Positions 25,001 to 37,497 are shown, numbered from the stretch's first letter. The stretch: DNA of 64,000 nt from Lactarius indigo (GCA_025766275.1 JAFKAC010000120.1:1-64000), one strand, 5' to 3'. Made by a program: numbers and translations. The notes: generated from the letters alone by a model not told the origin.

Positions 25001-28000
25001 GGATACATTCATGGTTCGTCATGCAGTCGTGGCCGTCTCCGTGCAAGCGACTACTTCGTACACAAACCAAGTCGCAGGAACCGCACTGCGACCGACAGAG
25101 TTCGACGCTGGCCCGTAGATCTATGACGGCGTTGCCGAATGTTCGACGTAACTCTTCGATACTTGCATGACCACCTTCGAATCGCTGTATATTCGACTCG
25201 AGCCAGCTCTCGACATGAGTTACCCGCAGGTCGACGAGATACGTCAAGTACTGAGCAAGATCAGAGTGCCACGTAGAGTCATCGATGTGTTGCCTTTGAT
25301 CGGTTCCGTCCCAGGATTCACGTAGGGCCGCGAGTCGGTATTCGTGGTCGGCAACGGGGGTATCTGGCCCTGCGAGAATGAATCGCGCTTCTGTATCCTC
25401 CGCTTCAATCACAGTGTCCGCATCAAAGTTCTAAACTTCTTAGTCTGACGCAGGACACCTTTGATTCTAAGCGCACCTTCAGTGGGACTGTCTCTGGATC
25501 GACCTCAGAAAATCCGGTCTCCAAGGCATTAGACAAAATCGCACGAAGGGAATTCGCGCGATGCATGGCCATGGTTTCTGAAATGGAGACATGAGGGACG
25601 GTGAATCTATTACACCTATGCGAACGTACGTGACATGGCTCCCCAATCATTTGCCTATCGGGAACATCGCGTGTCAGTGATCCGCATGGGCATGCGGTTA
25701 CTTCAATCGAACCTTCAATTTGGCCATCAGCGTCTTCAGCCTAAGTAAGAATTCTCCAGCAGTATGATGCGACGTCAGCTGCTGGTCGAGAGTCTTTTTG
25801 ACCTTACTAAACAGCTTGTAGAATTCCTTTGACTCGATCACAGGCCACGGGATAATCTTCAATTTTCCCGCGTGAAGTCGAGTGATGAAGTTCGAGTCTT
25901 GTTCATCTTGAACGATCTTCTGGAACTTGAGCCGAAATCTATGCCCCTATTAGTGGAAAGAGGATTACGCTTGCTTTGAGACATACTCTTTCGTCACTTC
26001 TGCCTCGTCTGAATCAATGACGTCCTAGAAAGGGATGGAATATAAGGGTACTGATTTCAACGCCGGAATCTACCTACTTTAATGATAACCAGAAGCGTGG
26101 ACTGGAAGAGTGACGGATTGGACGCCGGATCCAAAATGGAGGCGCTTGACTGGAAAGACTGAAACAGGCCAGTGATATCCCTACTGAGGGCGAAGTTGTT
26201 TCGGAATAGAACCTGCCCGCGGCGTACTCTCAGCTCGATATCGAGGATCGCGGGTCAAAGTATTGACTCACGAGATTTGATATAGCAGTGTTGAAAAGAA
26301 CAAGAAGAGTATCCTCTTGCGCCGAACGCTCCAAACTGTGTACACCTGTCGTTCGCCAGCCATACTTCAGATCGAGCCGAACAACGGGCGATAAGTGGAA
26401 TCAAGCCCACCTTCGAAATCCAGCGCTACAATGAGCGCATCATCGGTAGGAGAAACGGACAACCAGACTCCCTCTACGCAAGGTAGGTTGTCATCTTAAA
26501 TCACGAGCACTCCAAAAAAAAACCAACCTGTTGTACGCATCGCACTCCCCGCAAACGAAGTGTCCAGGAGGTGGTTCAGGCTGAAGCTTTTCCCCACTGA
26601 TTGTTCGCCCATTGAGGATACAACTTTTACTGGCTGGGATTCGCAAGGAGGGTCAAGATGATTGTTAGAACTACGATACGGAAGACGTACTTTCGAGGCC
26701 CAATACGACTGAAATATCGACTCATACCATCCAATCGACAAGCTGTCTACGATCCTGTTGACCTCTGCTCCGAGCAACGAGGCCTCTAGTTGTGGCGACA
26801 GCACGCCATCCTTGAGTGGGACAAATCTGTTATCGAGTGTGAGGGCAATGTGAATGGGAATAAGACAGAGTAAGTCCGCCAGCCATTCGCCAGCTCGGAA
26901 ACGGGAGACCGGCCAGTCCGAAGTGGACAAGAACGCGTCTGCAAATGAGGTGAAGGTCCTTGAGGAGACAGCGATACCTTTGAGTACATCCCCGGTCGGT
27001 TTACGTGACGTCTTTGTAAAGTTGCGAACCATTTCGGAAAAATAAAAAGGTATTGGGCGCTGGTCATCGTCAGTGACGAACGTCAGCGTCCTCGGCTGCC
27101 GTTCGCTCGAAGATGTTATCGTACGCCGTTTCACTGCTGCTACCACCGGAAAACGAGTCCAGACGTCAGTGTGGCAATCAATCAAGCAGTTATGAGCTGT
27201 CTCTCTGCCACGGCTCGTCGATTCCTTGGAACGCTCCTCTTGGAATGTGAATTCGGTCGCCTTGCACGTGATATCAAGGACGATAGATCGACATGTCTGT
27301 GCAGTCACGTCGAGACCAATGAGGTGGATGTTGTTCCGGTTCACTATCGAGGTGAGAAACGCCCCGTCGAGGTTGACAGGAAAATCAGGAAGTGTGATAG
27401 GGATTCCGTCTGTGGACGCGAATGTCGTCCAATGGTATGCCGTCACTGTGGAGACGCCATCTGTTTCTTGAACAACGAGCACGCACGACCCATCAGGGGA
27501 AGAGTAGATCGCGCGTGGCACTTGTGGCAGCTGTAGAGAGGCAGGTCTACGATTAAGGGTCAGAACAATCATAGAGGGAAAGTGATGTGTCGTAAATACT
27601 TTGGCTGTTGCATTGTCAAGGAGAAAATTCTCGCTTGAGCACTTGAATCCACGAATAGTATCTCTTCGTGTCCATGAACAAAGCACGCGTGAACTATGGA
27701 CTCTTCATTGTTGTAGAACTGACGAAGGTCAATCGCGGATCCCGTCCCGCGCAAGGACCCACCCTCGTCCTCGAACGTAAAGATGTGGAGCTGCATCTAT
27801 CGAGCATATGATACATGAAGACGAAGGTGCCTTCCAGAATGAAATACGTACTCTGGTGGACGAATAGACGGCCAACGTGTGCTTCGACTCGTCAAGGGAA
27901 AAAAGGCAAGTTTCGCCAATCTTGTCTCGGTGCAAGAGCTTTGCGACCGATCGTCTTTGTATGGCGGCATCGACGCGACCTAGACTCTCGACATAGATTG

Positions 28001-31000
28001 CGATATTCCCTTGAGGATCGACGAGGCCCAAGAGAACCCGACCTCCTTCAAGAAGGTGAGCATATCTGAGTAGAAAGGGTAAGTGTGGGACAAACGAGAT
28101 TAACCGAGACCGTACTTTACGACGGTCGATGAGGAGACACGGAACGAATGAGAAAGTCGTTCCTCGAGGGTAGGTGTCGGTACGTAGGTAGGGTCGAGTT
28201 GGACTTTATGTCTCTCGTCTGCGCGCAGCTGCAGGAGATGGATACGGTGTTCTATCTCGGCTTCTTGCTGAGACTCTTGACGGCCACTGATAAAGTAAGT
28301 ATCTGTTTGAGCGGATGAGACACGCCGATGTTGGAGAGAACTATTAAAACAAACCCCGTGAGTAGTAGGATGCTTTCCTGACCTCGAAGTGGTCGATATA
28401 GACAGTTGTGCGCCTGCGCAAGTTAGGTTGTCAGTCCGTTTTGAGCACCATTAGAGACGGCGTACGATACGGAGCGCTGTGTAGATATGTCCTCGACTTG
28501 ACGGACGAAGTTAGACCACGCGATCTCTACTTGCGCATCTTCCTCGATGTTCACTTCTAGTTGAACCTGTGTGTCGCGTTCCTTTTTTTGCATCGAAAGG
28601 AATTGCCGACTGATTGCGGACGCCGAGGTCTCGACCTGCTTTGTGAGTAAATCATAGGCTGTTTCCTCTATATCGATGAGAGCCCCATGTAGATAATGAC
28701 CGACGGTAATGGCCTTGATGTCTGAAAGGAACTGAGAGTCGGGGATCAATCTTGCGCGTTTTCTCGCCCTTTGCCACAACTCTTCCTCTGAAGACCTAAA
28801 AAAGCCTAGTATCCGAGAAACGATGCCTTTGTCCAAGCCTTTGTCTTTCTTTTTAAATGTTTCAAGATATGCCAAGGTGCTCTCCTCGTCTTGCAGCCCA
28901 AGGACAGTATCTGCCACGGACCGTGTCAAGTCCACACTTGAACGTTTCGCATTCTCCGAATCCTCCGCACTCTCCGAGGCCTTCGCATCTTGTGCGCCCT
29001 TCGCATTTTGCGAGTCCTCCGTATCTTGCGAACCCTTCGCGCTTTGCGAGTCCTTTGCGTTTTGCGGGCCTGGGCCTAAAGTCAGAAGCCGGAGGAAAAT
29101 CATACGTCTCTTCTTGAACTGAAATTCAGAGGCCTTCAAGCATTTCCCGAGGTCGGCTCCGTATATATTATTCCACAACGACTGCTCCAACTGTGGGAAA
29201 AGAGTAAATTGCTCGCGAAGCCAATCTACGGCTTATGTTATGACCACCCGTTGGAGGACAAGAAAGAGGATAGATATTCTTACTTTCCTCGTCGTCGGAC
29301 TCGGAGTCACTGGGGCTTGCATCGGGGTCGGCCGGGTCGGCCGAACTCAATTCGGGTAACAACTTTTCGCGTTGAAGTGACCTATCGTCGGTTATGACAG
29401 GATAGCGCTCCGAGGGGTAGTCAATGCTCACGGAAATGTCTTTAACAATTCGCTGATGACATGCCTCCGTGCTTTGGATCGTATGTCATCGGGGTCTTCT
29501 TCGACTTTCGCATGCATCTCCGCTTTCCGCTGTGCGCCGATGCGCCGGAACTGACGCTCTATCTCCTCCTTGCTTTTCTCCAAAGCTCCGTACTCTTCTG
29601 GGAATCTTTTCCTGAGGCCAAACGCCGTGGCCAAAGATCTCAGCGACGCGCCGCCGAATTTCTCCGGAAGACGTAACACAACGTCTTTCCTGACAAGGTG
29701 GTTCCATTAAGAGTCGACCCGAATGGCAACAAAACTTACATACGAAGCCTGATCTGGTCAGGGGTCTGATGATCGTGAGAAAATGGCTCAAGTATCGTCC
29801 TCTCTGGCATGAATGTGGTCGTCATGAAACCCTGCACCTTCTCCCCGTGAAGAAGCGCTGGACAGAAGGCCCTTGAGTCGACATCCGCCCCCGGTGGGGG
29901 AGCCTGATTTACAATAAGGGGAGAGGTCATCTGGTGGTGAACAGGAAACGCGGTTATTGTAGGGAAAGAGCACTGTCATATGGTCGGCGTACCATGAATC
30001 CTTCTCGGACAACGACATTCTCTTCTTGATCCTTCGTCTTCGCCACCTCAAAATGATAGAATCGATTTGAGTCATCTTTCTCTGAGTTGGTTGATGCGCT
30101 GTCGCTGTCATCATCGTCGCCTTCCGTGTCTGTTCCGTCGTCGTCCTCGCCCCACGCAATTGCCCTTGTATGTTCCTTCGAAAGCAAGCAGACTAATTGG
30201 TCGCATAGTTTGCTCAGGTATCTGGTCGACTCAACTGATTAGGTATGGAAGACGACTAGGAAGTGGGTCGTACCGCATGAATGTCACTCTGTTACGTTGA
30301 ACGGGCGAAGCCGCACGGTCATCCCAAGTGGTATCTTCCGGCCAGTAGACGACATAGGCTTGCTCTTCGGAGGTAGACAAGAATGAGCGCACGATGTATA
30401 ACCCCGATCTTAGAACTGGCTCAGAGCTCCCAGCCGCGTGTTCATTCCGTTGCCCGAGCAAGTCCTGTGCGCTGTCCTCGAGACGTTAGCCTACACAGAT
30501 ACTAAGCAAAGCAAAAACGTACGTGCTGTCATCTACGGCCTTTATTTCACAGAGAAACCTCACGATCTCTTCTTTCGAACCATATATTCCGAATGGCTTG
30601 AGAACAAAGTTATCCAGTACTTTGAAATTGACTTTTGTGATAGAAGAATAAGCACCCGGGGAGAGGGCGTTGATAAATCTTTGGAGAGATTGTTGAGCGA
30701 CGACAATTTTGTCGACTAAAACGTTGTGAGCGTAGATAAAACCGATATTTGAGAAAAAAAAAAAAAAACGGATTACCGAGGCCGCTGCTGCCTTGCTCCG
30801 TGATCAAATCGAGAAGCGGATACATCCCATTTACTGCGAGAGACAGGTCGTCTCTAGGCTGAGCGGATTCCATGGACTGTACTTCGCTGAGACTATCGGG
30901 CTCAGGAGTCGGAGGCTGGTAGGGCTCCACTGTCACAAAGGTAGCAAATAAATGTCCCAAACAAGCGGCGCGCTGTAGGGGCTCTTACTGTCTACTGGAT

Positions 31001-31235
31001 CTGAAGCTTCTGAAGACTGCAGGTCAGGCACTGCGCTCCGATGCCATTGATAGCAGCCCATCTTACCGTGTGTGTCATTTTCAGTGTCAGACATGGTGGG
31101 TTCAGATTCGGTCATTCCTGATGAAGGTTCTCGTGGATAGTACGGTAATTGAAAAAGAACACCGTACTGTTGTCGAAGGAAGAGAGTTGGAGGTGTTGTC
31201 GATGCTATGGGACACGCGTCAACGATATCGCCCAC
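22065..31235 (-). CDS. Giant GBP/RHD3-type GTPase with Cys-rich and VWA domains, copy B
   Basis: Tandem paralogue of copy A in the same orientation, with stop TAA at 22065-22067. The start at 31235 (MGDIVDACP...) is open into the conserved exon; a downstream Met at 31094 (MSDTEND...) is equally possible. The order of regions is as in A. Extra features are an acidic Asp/Glu/Ser patch (near 30.1 kb) and an imperfect Ala/Lys/Asp/Ser repeat (SQNAKGSQDTEDSQNAKG-like, about 28.93-29.07 kb) not seen in A or C. P-loop GEQSVGKS lies at 26586-26609 and DFEG follows. The propeller-like section reads FVHGHEEILFVDSS and YSSPDGSCVLVVQ. In the VWA domain the metal site keeps D-L-S-R-S, but the Thr block GGTD of copy C is ENEN. 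A run of T in intron 30753-30768 does not affect coding. Function unknown; large-GTPase activity inferred. Confidence 0.83.
22957..22974 (-). other. 18-base microexon of gene B with MIDAS Asp
   Basis: Bracketed by an acceptor ending TTATAG and a donor GTGTGT on the minus strand. Encodes IFAID plus two bases; joined to the next exon it gives I-D-L-S-R-S-M, so the D-x-S-x-S pattern is kept. Confidence 0.7.
26586..26609 (-). other. P-loop (G1) GEQSVGKS of gene B
   Basis: Identical octapeptide to copies A and C, in the same exon context just after the FQSYWASK block and before the conserved exon boundary in MRTT/EGVW. Confidence 0.9.
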
Positions 31236-33353
31236 AAAATTTTGTCTTAAAGAACTGAGAAGCGCCAGGCAGTGACATTACATTCTCACATTCTGGGCTC
31301 ATGATGGGAATGACGCATCCGTCCGGTCTTCTTTCACACCTCTCTCAGTCACCTGCAGGCGGGAGGGTGACACCCTCACAGAGAACAGCAACGTTCCAGA
31401 AAGACATTCTTATCAGTCCCCCGATTTTCGTGACGTTATGCACCTTTGAGGAATATAGGAAATGAACGGGTACCTGGGAAAAGGTGCTGCGTAGCGTTTG
31501 AGAGCAACAGGTGCCGAGTGGGCGTCCACCAATGAGGGTGTTGCTTACGTAGGTATTGAGAGCTCCATCTGTAATATATGGTAGGCTGCGTCGGTCGACT
31601 AGGTATATTTTTCGGACACAGACAGCCAGTACTATAAAAACAGATCAGAACGTGCCAGTGATGGTCGAGCCGCCTCCCTTCGATACTGTACCACAAAGTA
31701 ACCTATAGACTAGCATGACCCATTATTCGTTTCACCTATACAGTACTCCTCGATTCGACCGACATGTACCCTTGTACAATGACCTGAGAGTCTATTGAAG
31801 AGGAAGAACGGCGCCTGTGCCGGTGAGCGCTGCTGAGGCCTGAGGGTCCATAGAGATTCCATAAAGGGAATAGTGGTAGGCTGACTCAGCAAAACCTGGA
31901 GTCACGAGGATCGGACATATATCTGCGCAGTCGCCAACTCACCGCTGACTCCCATCGATGTCATGTTGAAATTCCGTTTCCCTAAGAAATGATTATTATC
32001 GCTAGCCGCGCGTATTCATGCTCGTATTATTCGCAACTGGCTCTCTGCTGTCAAGGTTGGCACCTTTGACAGTAGTTGTTTTTTGTTCGTCAAATCAAGC
32101 GTCCAGTACTCGCCGGAGACGTCAGGTTTCAACATTTTATTCTGGAGGAAACCAAAATGGGACTTCGACTTGCGCTTGCAGCAGGTCATGTGGGTACCCT
32201 CGTCGTGGCCGCAGTATCAAGCTGAGTGGGATATCCCCATGCAGACACATCTAAGCCCAAGCTTAGATGCCTCATTCACGAATCAACGATAAGAACCCTA
32301 GAATCAATCCCAGAATCTCACGTCGTGTGTTAGTCGCGTGATCTGCGGAGCGCCATTAGCGGAGAGGTATCTGATCGCTTTCTGGGACTGTGGACATATG
32401 GCGGCCGAGACTAAAAATCCAATTAGGGGAATGACCCTACACGCGCATCGCATGCTCTGTGCCCCCTTTCCCCGTCCTGCCTGCTTCCATGAGGACAGAG
32501 TTCTGGGGGCGCAGCAATGCAGGGGGCGCAACAAGCTGCGGGCCTACAGCACTGTTATAGGAGAACGTGTAAGCTCTTCGGAACTTGCCGTTATCGCCGT
32601 TATCGCTCCTCGACCCTTGCCTCGACCAGATCGCTGATGAACATCCTGCTCCTCGCTTCAGTTAGAAAACTCCCGGAATTAGCATGGTGGTGGAGCTTCA
32701 GTGCCCGCCCTTCGGCCTAGGGTGATGTATCGCGAACGTTACTACAAATCTTTGTGAAAGATTCCTTGGCACTTCCGTAAGAACCCAGATATCGCCCCTC
32801 TGCCAATGACACTCCCACAATAATCGTTGTGACTTACTGTGACTGGCCTGGTTCACTCGCTTGCGTGATGTTATTAGTATCTCGTTGGGCCAGTCAACGC
32901 GAGATTTCGGCTCGAAAGATTTCCTTTGACGTTTCTGTTCCTCGACGATCTGACTGACTTCCGCCACTCTGCAGCGGCGTTGCATGACCCTTATATCGCG
33001 CAAAAAAGCCCAAGGTCTAACTCACCCATGGTACGTCAACCACGAGGAGTAAAGGATACGTCCAGGTGTCTCAGATATTTGATCAGGGGCTCTCTTCTCC
33101 TCACGCATCCCGTGTGTGATCCGCAATGTGACAGCGTACAAACTCCTGTGAAACATCGTGATCCTAAGCAGGCCAGAATCTAGATGTGCGGTGTACCCAG
33201 CCTTCCTGTCCCTTCACGAACAGTTGATGTATTGACCTACGGACGTTCAGTATGGCCACACTAGCGGCCCAGAACTTTATATACCTTTATGAACACACTG
33301 TGGAGCCAATTCGTCCTCTTCCCTCGGAATTCCTGTCCTTGTAGTCTGTTACA
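31236..33353. other. Intergenic region between gene B and the first RBR gene, containing repeat copy 2
   Basis: Divergent promoter region for gene B (leftward) and RBR gene 1 (rightward). Apart from the dispersed repeat at 31702-32585 and the start of the RBR duplication unit near 33020 I see no gene. Short open frames lack domains and are not shared with the other repeat copy. Confidence 0.55.
31702..32585. repeat. Dispersed repeat, copy 2 (partner at 3366-4255)
   Basis: Same orientation as copy 1. Similarity begins at CCTATAGAC, the counterpart of the point where the hAT element ends in copy 1, and fades after GAGAACGTGTAAGCTC. This copy carries an extra insertion of about 60 bases near 32450-32520. 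Confidence 0.7.
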
Positions 33354-34621
33354 ATGGCGTGGACACTCCCCCAGTCCGATATCAGACTTGGTTTTGCCAC
33401 CCCTCCGGCTACCTTCACTGCAGCAGAATCGCCACTTTGGGCCTTTCGCCAGCCGTTCAAACCGGGGAAATGGGCGTCGACATCGGTGACTTGTGTGGTG
33501 TTTGATATAAATCGTGTTGACTCACTCGTCATATTCAGGGTGGTCCTTCCTGGTCCCCTCTACGTGATGCGGCTCCTCTCTCGAGCGCCGAATATGCGGC
33601 AATGCTGCAGTTCCAATTCGACGAAGAGGATCGAATGCTTGCTGCGGAGCGCGCCGAACTCGCTGCTGCTGCGCAGAGCGTGTTTGACTGTGGGGTGTGC
33701 ATGGACACGCTTCCAGAAGATTCGATTGCGCGCATCGATCCTTGTGGACACTCGTTCTGCAGGGAATGCGTTCGTTCCCTCGTCGTGTCGCAGATTGACT
33801 CGCGCCGCTTCCCGGTTTTATGCCCAACGTGCAGCGCGGAGCGGAGAAGCGGCACGGAAGACACCGGAAGTCAGTCTGATCGTACGCGTGCCGCCATGAT
33901 CCTTGACCGATTTGATCCATCGCAGAGGTCACGCGAGAGCTTGTACTCGACATAGGAATCACAGAGGAACAATACGAGACGTGGATTGAAATGGAGATGT
34001 CAGAATTCTTCATTCTCCAACATTGCCGCAAGTAAGTGACAGTATTAAGGATTTTTGTAGCTACGCCTCACACCATCTGATAGGTGCACCCACTCGAGCT
34101 TCTTCGATCGAGAGCAGTTGAACGAGGCACGGAACTTGAGGTGTCCTATGACTGACTGTAACTTCGTTTGGTGCAAGGAATGTCAGCAAGAGATCGTCGA
34201 GGGTGGGCCAGAGCACTCGTGCGACGGAACTTCGGAGATGAAGCATCTTGTCCAACAGCAAGGGTGGAAGTATTGTCCAAGTAAGTCAATTCTGCCTCCA
34301 CGTCCTCAGGTTCAGATGGTAACGCGTATACAGCATGCAAAGTTCCATGCGAGAAGATCAGCGGGTGCAACTTCATGTCTGTAAGTCAAACCGTGTGAAC
34401 CTCTGGTTTTTTATGTTGCATTGACGGTCAATTGTCAGTGCATCTCTCCTGGATGCAACACGTGAGTACACATGATTACTGCAGCGCGTAAGCCTGGCTC
34501 ACAGATGCATATTTTGAAGGCATTTTTGCTACAAGTGTTGCGAACTGATCGTTAAATCGGCCATCCCGGCGGAGGTTGGGCAAGGAAAGGCTCAACATAA
34601 CGCGAAGTGCCCTTTGTGAAT
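33354..34621 (+). CDS. RBR-type E3 ubiquitin ligase (RING1-IBR-RING2), copy 1
   Basis: Small RBR ligase of roughly 310 residues in several exons; start MAWTLPQSD at 33354, stop TGA at 34619-34621. RING1 (about 33690-33845) reads CGVCMDTL ... DPCGHSFCRECV ... CPTC. The IBR begins CRKCTHSSFF and continues CPMTDC ... WCKEC ... HSC. RING2 is spread over four short exons and joins to YCPTCKVPCEKISGCNFMSC, then CISPGCNTHFCYKC; the Cys in SGCNF is in the position of the catalytic thioester Cys of RBR enzymes. All introns I placed are GT-AG at conserved positions in copy 2. Substrates unknown. It stands between two divergent giant GTPase genes. Confidence 0.88.
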
Positions 34622-34904
34622 TATTGTCAGCCCCGCGAGCGAACCTGCGACTGGAACGCCATTTTCTAGTGTTATTTCTCTCCTAGTCTAGGTTCATCAA
34701 TCTCTTCCGTATTCGCGCGCTAAGAATAATATAAGACTGGCAAATAAGGCGTGCGAGAGAAATAAATAAAATAAGGCGTGCTCACACCTCTCGTTCTTTC
34801 AGTTGATTTACCTTAGATGACATCGGTTCACAATGTTTGCACTAGGACGTGTACGCTACGGGCCAAGCACGGGAAACGACAGATGTGATGCCATCATACG
34901 GCAT

Positions 34905-34920
34905 GGGTTAGGGTTAACCC
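34905..34920. repeat. Telomere-like palindrome GGGTTAGGGTTAACCC, unit 1
   Basis: Two TTAGGG-phase units followed by an inverted half. The same 16 bases recur at 36911-36926, at the equivalent place of the second duplication unit, so it belongs to the duplicated segment and is not a telomere. Confidence 0.8.
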
Positions 34921-35391
34921 AACTGTGGGAAGGCCGGTAGGTCGAGTCGAACTTATCTACGGTATATCAACCACGAGGAGTGCAGGGTATGTCCAGGTGA
35001 CACTTAGATATCGATCAGAGGACCTCTTCTCCCCGCTGCACTCCAGTGTGTGATTCACGACGTGAGAACGTGCACACTCCCGTGAAACATCGTGGTCCTA
35101 TGCAGGCCAGAATCTCGCCGTATCCTTACATGGTCTCTTAGTTATGAAGACTCAAGGGGATAGCTCAATACTACCGTAATACGTGCCGTGGGGCATTGCC
35201 AATGATGTGCGGCGTACTCGGCTTTCTTGCCTCTTCACGGACAGTTGATGTATCAACTAATTTGACTTGCTGATGTTCATGTTCACTATGTCCACACTAG
35301 CGACCCAGAGCCTTTATATACCTTTATGGGCACTGCCAAGCCAATTCGTTCTCTTACCTCCTTGGAATACTTGTCCCTGCAGTCCGATATC

Positions 35392-36662
35392 ATGGCTTTG
35401 ACACTTCCCCAGTCCGACACTAAACCTGATTCTGCTGCCCCTCCGGTCACCTTCACAGGAGCACAACCGCCTTTTTGGGCTTTTTTCCAGTGGTCAAACT
35501 TGGGGAAATGGGTATCAACATTGGTGACTTGCGTGGATCTTGATTTAAATCGTCTTTAAACTGACCCGCCGTATTCAGGGTAGCCCGTTCTGGTCGCTGC
35601 TACGTTATGACGCAGATCCTCTCTCGAGCGCCGAATTTGCGGCCATGTTGCAGCTTCAGTTCGATGAAGAAAATCGAATTCTGGCTGTGGAGCGCGCCGA
35701 ACTCGCTGCTACTGCGCAGCGCGTGTTTGACTGCGGAGTGTGCATGGACACGCTTCCAGAAGATTCGATTGCGCGCATCGATCCTTGTGGACACTCGTTC
35801 TGCAGGGAATGCGTTCGTTCCCTCATCGTGTCGCAGATTAACTCACGCCGCTTCCCGATTGTGTGTCCAACGTGCAGCGCGAGGCGGAGAAGCGGCACAG
35901 AAGACACCGGAAGTAAACCTGGTCGTGCATATGCCATCATGACCCTTGACTGATTTGATCCATCGCAGAGGTCACACGAGAGCTTGTACTCGACATAGGA
36001 ATCACAGAGGAACAATACGAGACGTGGATTGAAATGGAGATGTCAGAGTTCATTGTTTTCCAACGTTGCCGCAAGTGAGTGATAGATGTGAAGATTTTTG
36101 TAGCGATTCCTTACACCATCTGATAGGTGCACCCACTTGAGCTTCTTCGACCGAGAAGGGATGAACGAGGCACGGAACCTGAGGTGCCCCATGACTGACT
36201 GTAACTTTGTTTGGTGTAAGGAATGCCAGCAAGAGATCGTCGAGGGAGGGCCAGAGCACTCGTGCGACGGATCTTCGGAGATGAAGCATCTTGTCCAACA
36301 ACAGGGGTGGAAGTACTGTCCAAGTAAGTCAATTCCAGCTTTGCGTCCTTAGGTCCAGCTGATAACACGTATACAGCATGCAAAGTTCCATGCGAGAAGA
36401 TCAGTGGGTGCAACTTCATGTCTGTAAGTCAAACAGCGTGAACCTCTGGTTTTTTACGTTACACTGACGGTCTGTTGTTAGTGCGTCTCTCCTGGATGCA
36501 ACACGTGAGTACACAGGATCCTTGGAGCGCATAAACCTAGCTCATAAAAGCATGTTTTCAAGGCATTTTTGCTACAAGTGTTGCGAACTGATCGTTAAAT
36601 CGGCCATCCCGGTAGAGGTTGGGCAGGGAAAGATTCAACATTACGCAAAGTGCCAATTGTGA
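35392..36662 (+). CDS. RBR-type E3 ubiquitin ligase (RING1-IBR-RING2), copy 2
   Basis: Tandem paralogue of copy 1; start MALTLPQSD at 35392, stop TGA at 36660-36662. The same exon structure is readable: RING1 CGVCMDTL ... CGHSFCRECV ... CPTC, IBR with CPMTDC and WCKEC, and RING2 exons giving CKVPCEKISGCNF, CVSPGCNT and HFCYKC. The catalytic Cys position is kept. Differences from copy 1 are mostly in the N-terminal 60 residues (FWAFFQWSNLGKW versus LWAFRQPFKPGKW) and in silent positions. No stop or frameshift seen, so both copies appear functional. Confidence 0.88.
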
Positions 36663-37497
36663 ATCACTGTTAGCCCCGCTAGCGAACCAGCAATTGGGAT
36701 GCCAATCTCCAGTGTTATTTTTCTCGTCTGAGTTCATGACACCCACCTTTTTGAACCGTATTTATGTATTTATTTTCCAGGACAGCTATGAGAAGAGTGT
36801 AACTGTTCTGTATTCGTGTGCTCAGAATAATATAAGACTGGCGAATACGTGTGAGAAAAACAAAATAAAAACAGGTACACCAACACCACGGGACGGTGAT
36901 GTCATAGTATGGGTTAGGGTTAACCCGAAAAACTGGTAGCCCTAAGCCCTGAGACAATCAGTGTCTTTTCTTTCGGCCCCAAAACCCAGCCTGTCCGTTG
37001 TTGCGTGCACACTGGCAGTTGTGTACTATTCAGGAATGTAGGGGTCCGGGAAATTGGCTACATCCCGCTTCCGAATGGTCGCCTCGTTTTTGTGTTACAG
37101 TATTGAGAATTCTTCTTCCCACAACTCTATGCGCAACCTGGTTTCCTATAGCACTCTCTTCGGTGTTCTGTCTCGATTTACGACCTATTGTGGTCTGAAA
37201 TGTGTGCAGTTGTCTCCGGATCAGATTAGTGTACCCCTGTATGTCCATAGGGTCGTCAACGTGCATCAACCCTTTACCCCTCTGACCTCGAGCCTCAGTA
37301 CGGTACGGTATGATAGGAAGATGTGATTGGCACTCTTCACTCACCCCGATCGTATCCTCGGCATGCTGCGGTCTTCTAATTTCATTAAATCAGAGTGTCA
37401 CCATAGAACGGATGCCATCTCTAGGAGCATACAAGACCATTTATCTCCCCCCTCCTTTCCTCTGGACATCCACCTTTCAGATATCCATCCTTGAAGA
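36663..37497. other. Intergenic region between RBR copy 2 and giant gene C
   Basis: Holds the distal flank of the duplication unit, including the palindrome at 36911-36926. About 570 further bases follow before the start of gene C, in which I see no gene. This is the promoter region of gene C. Confidence 0.55.
36911..36926. repeat. Telomere-like palindrome GGGTTAGGGTTAACCC, unit 2
   Basis: Exact copy of the 16 bases at 34905-34920, in the 3' flank of the second RBR unit. Confidence 0.8.

Larger units (their letters stand above)
33020..36930. repeat. Tandem duplication of a ~2.0 kb unit carrying an RBR gene
   Basis: Unit 1 (about 33020-34925) and unit 2 (about 34965-36930) match in order through the 5' flank (CAACCACGAGGAGT), the whole gene with its introns, and the 3' flank, which in both ends with GGGTTAGGGTTAACCC. 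The offset is 2,038 bases at the start codons and 2,006 at the distal palindrome, so indels have accumulated in the 3' flank. Introns and flanks have diverged more than exons, which suggests purifying selection on both genes. Confidence 0.85.

Noticed and set aside
30750..30770. Frameshift in gene B caused by a run of T after GLGN
   Set aside because: The run lies in an intron present in A, B and C (donor GTAATCC or GTAATAA after GGCCT[TC]G); splicing gives GLVDKIV in all three.
34905..36926. TTAGGG-type words as a telomere or internal telomeric array
   Set aside because: Only two units per site, followed by an inverted half; both are inside the tandem RBR duplication, far from any chromosome end.
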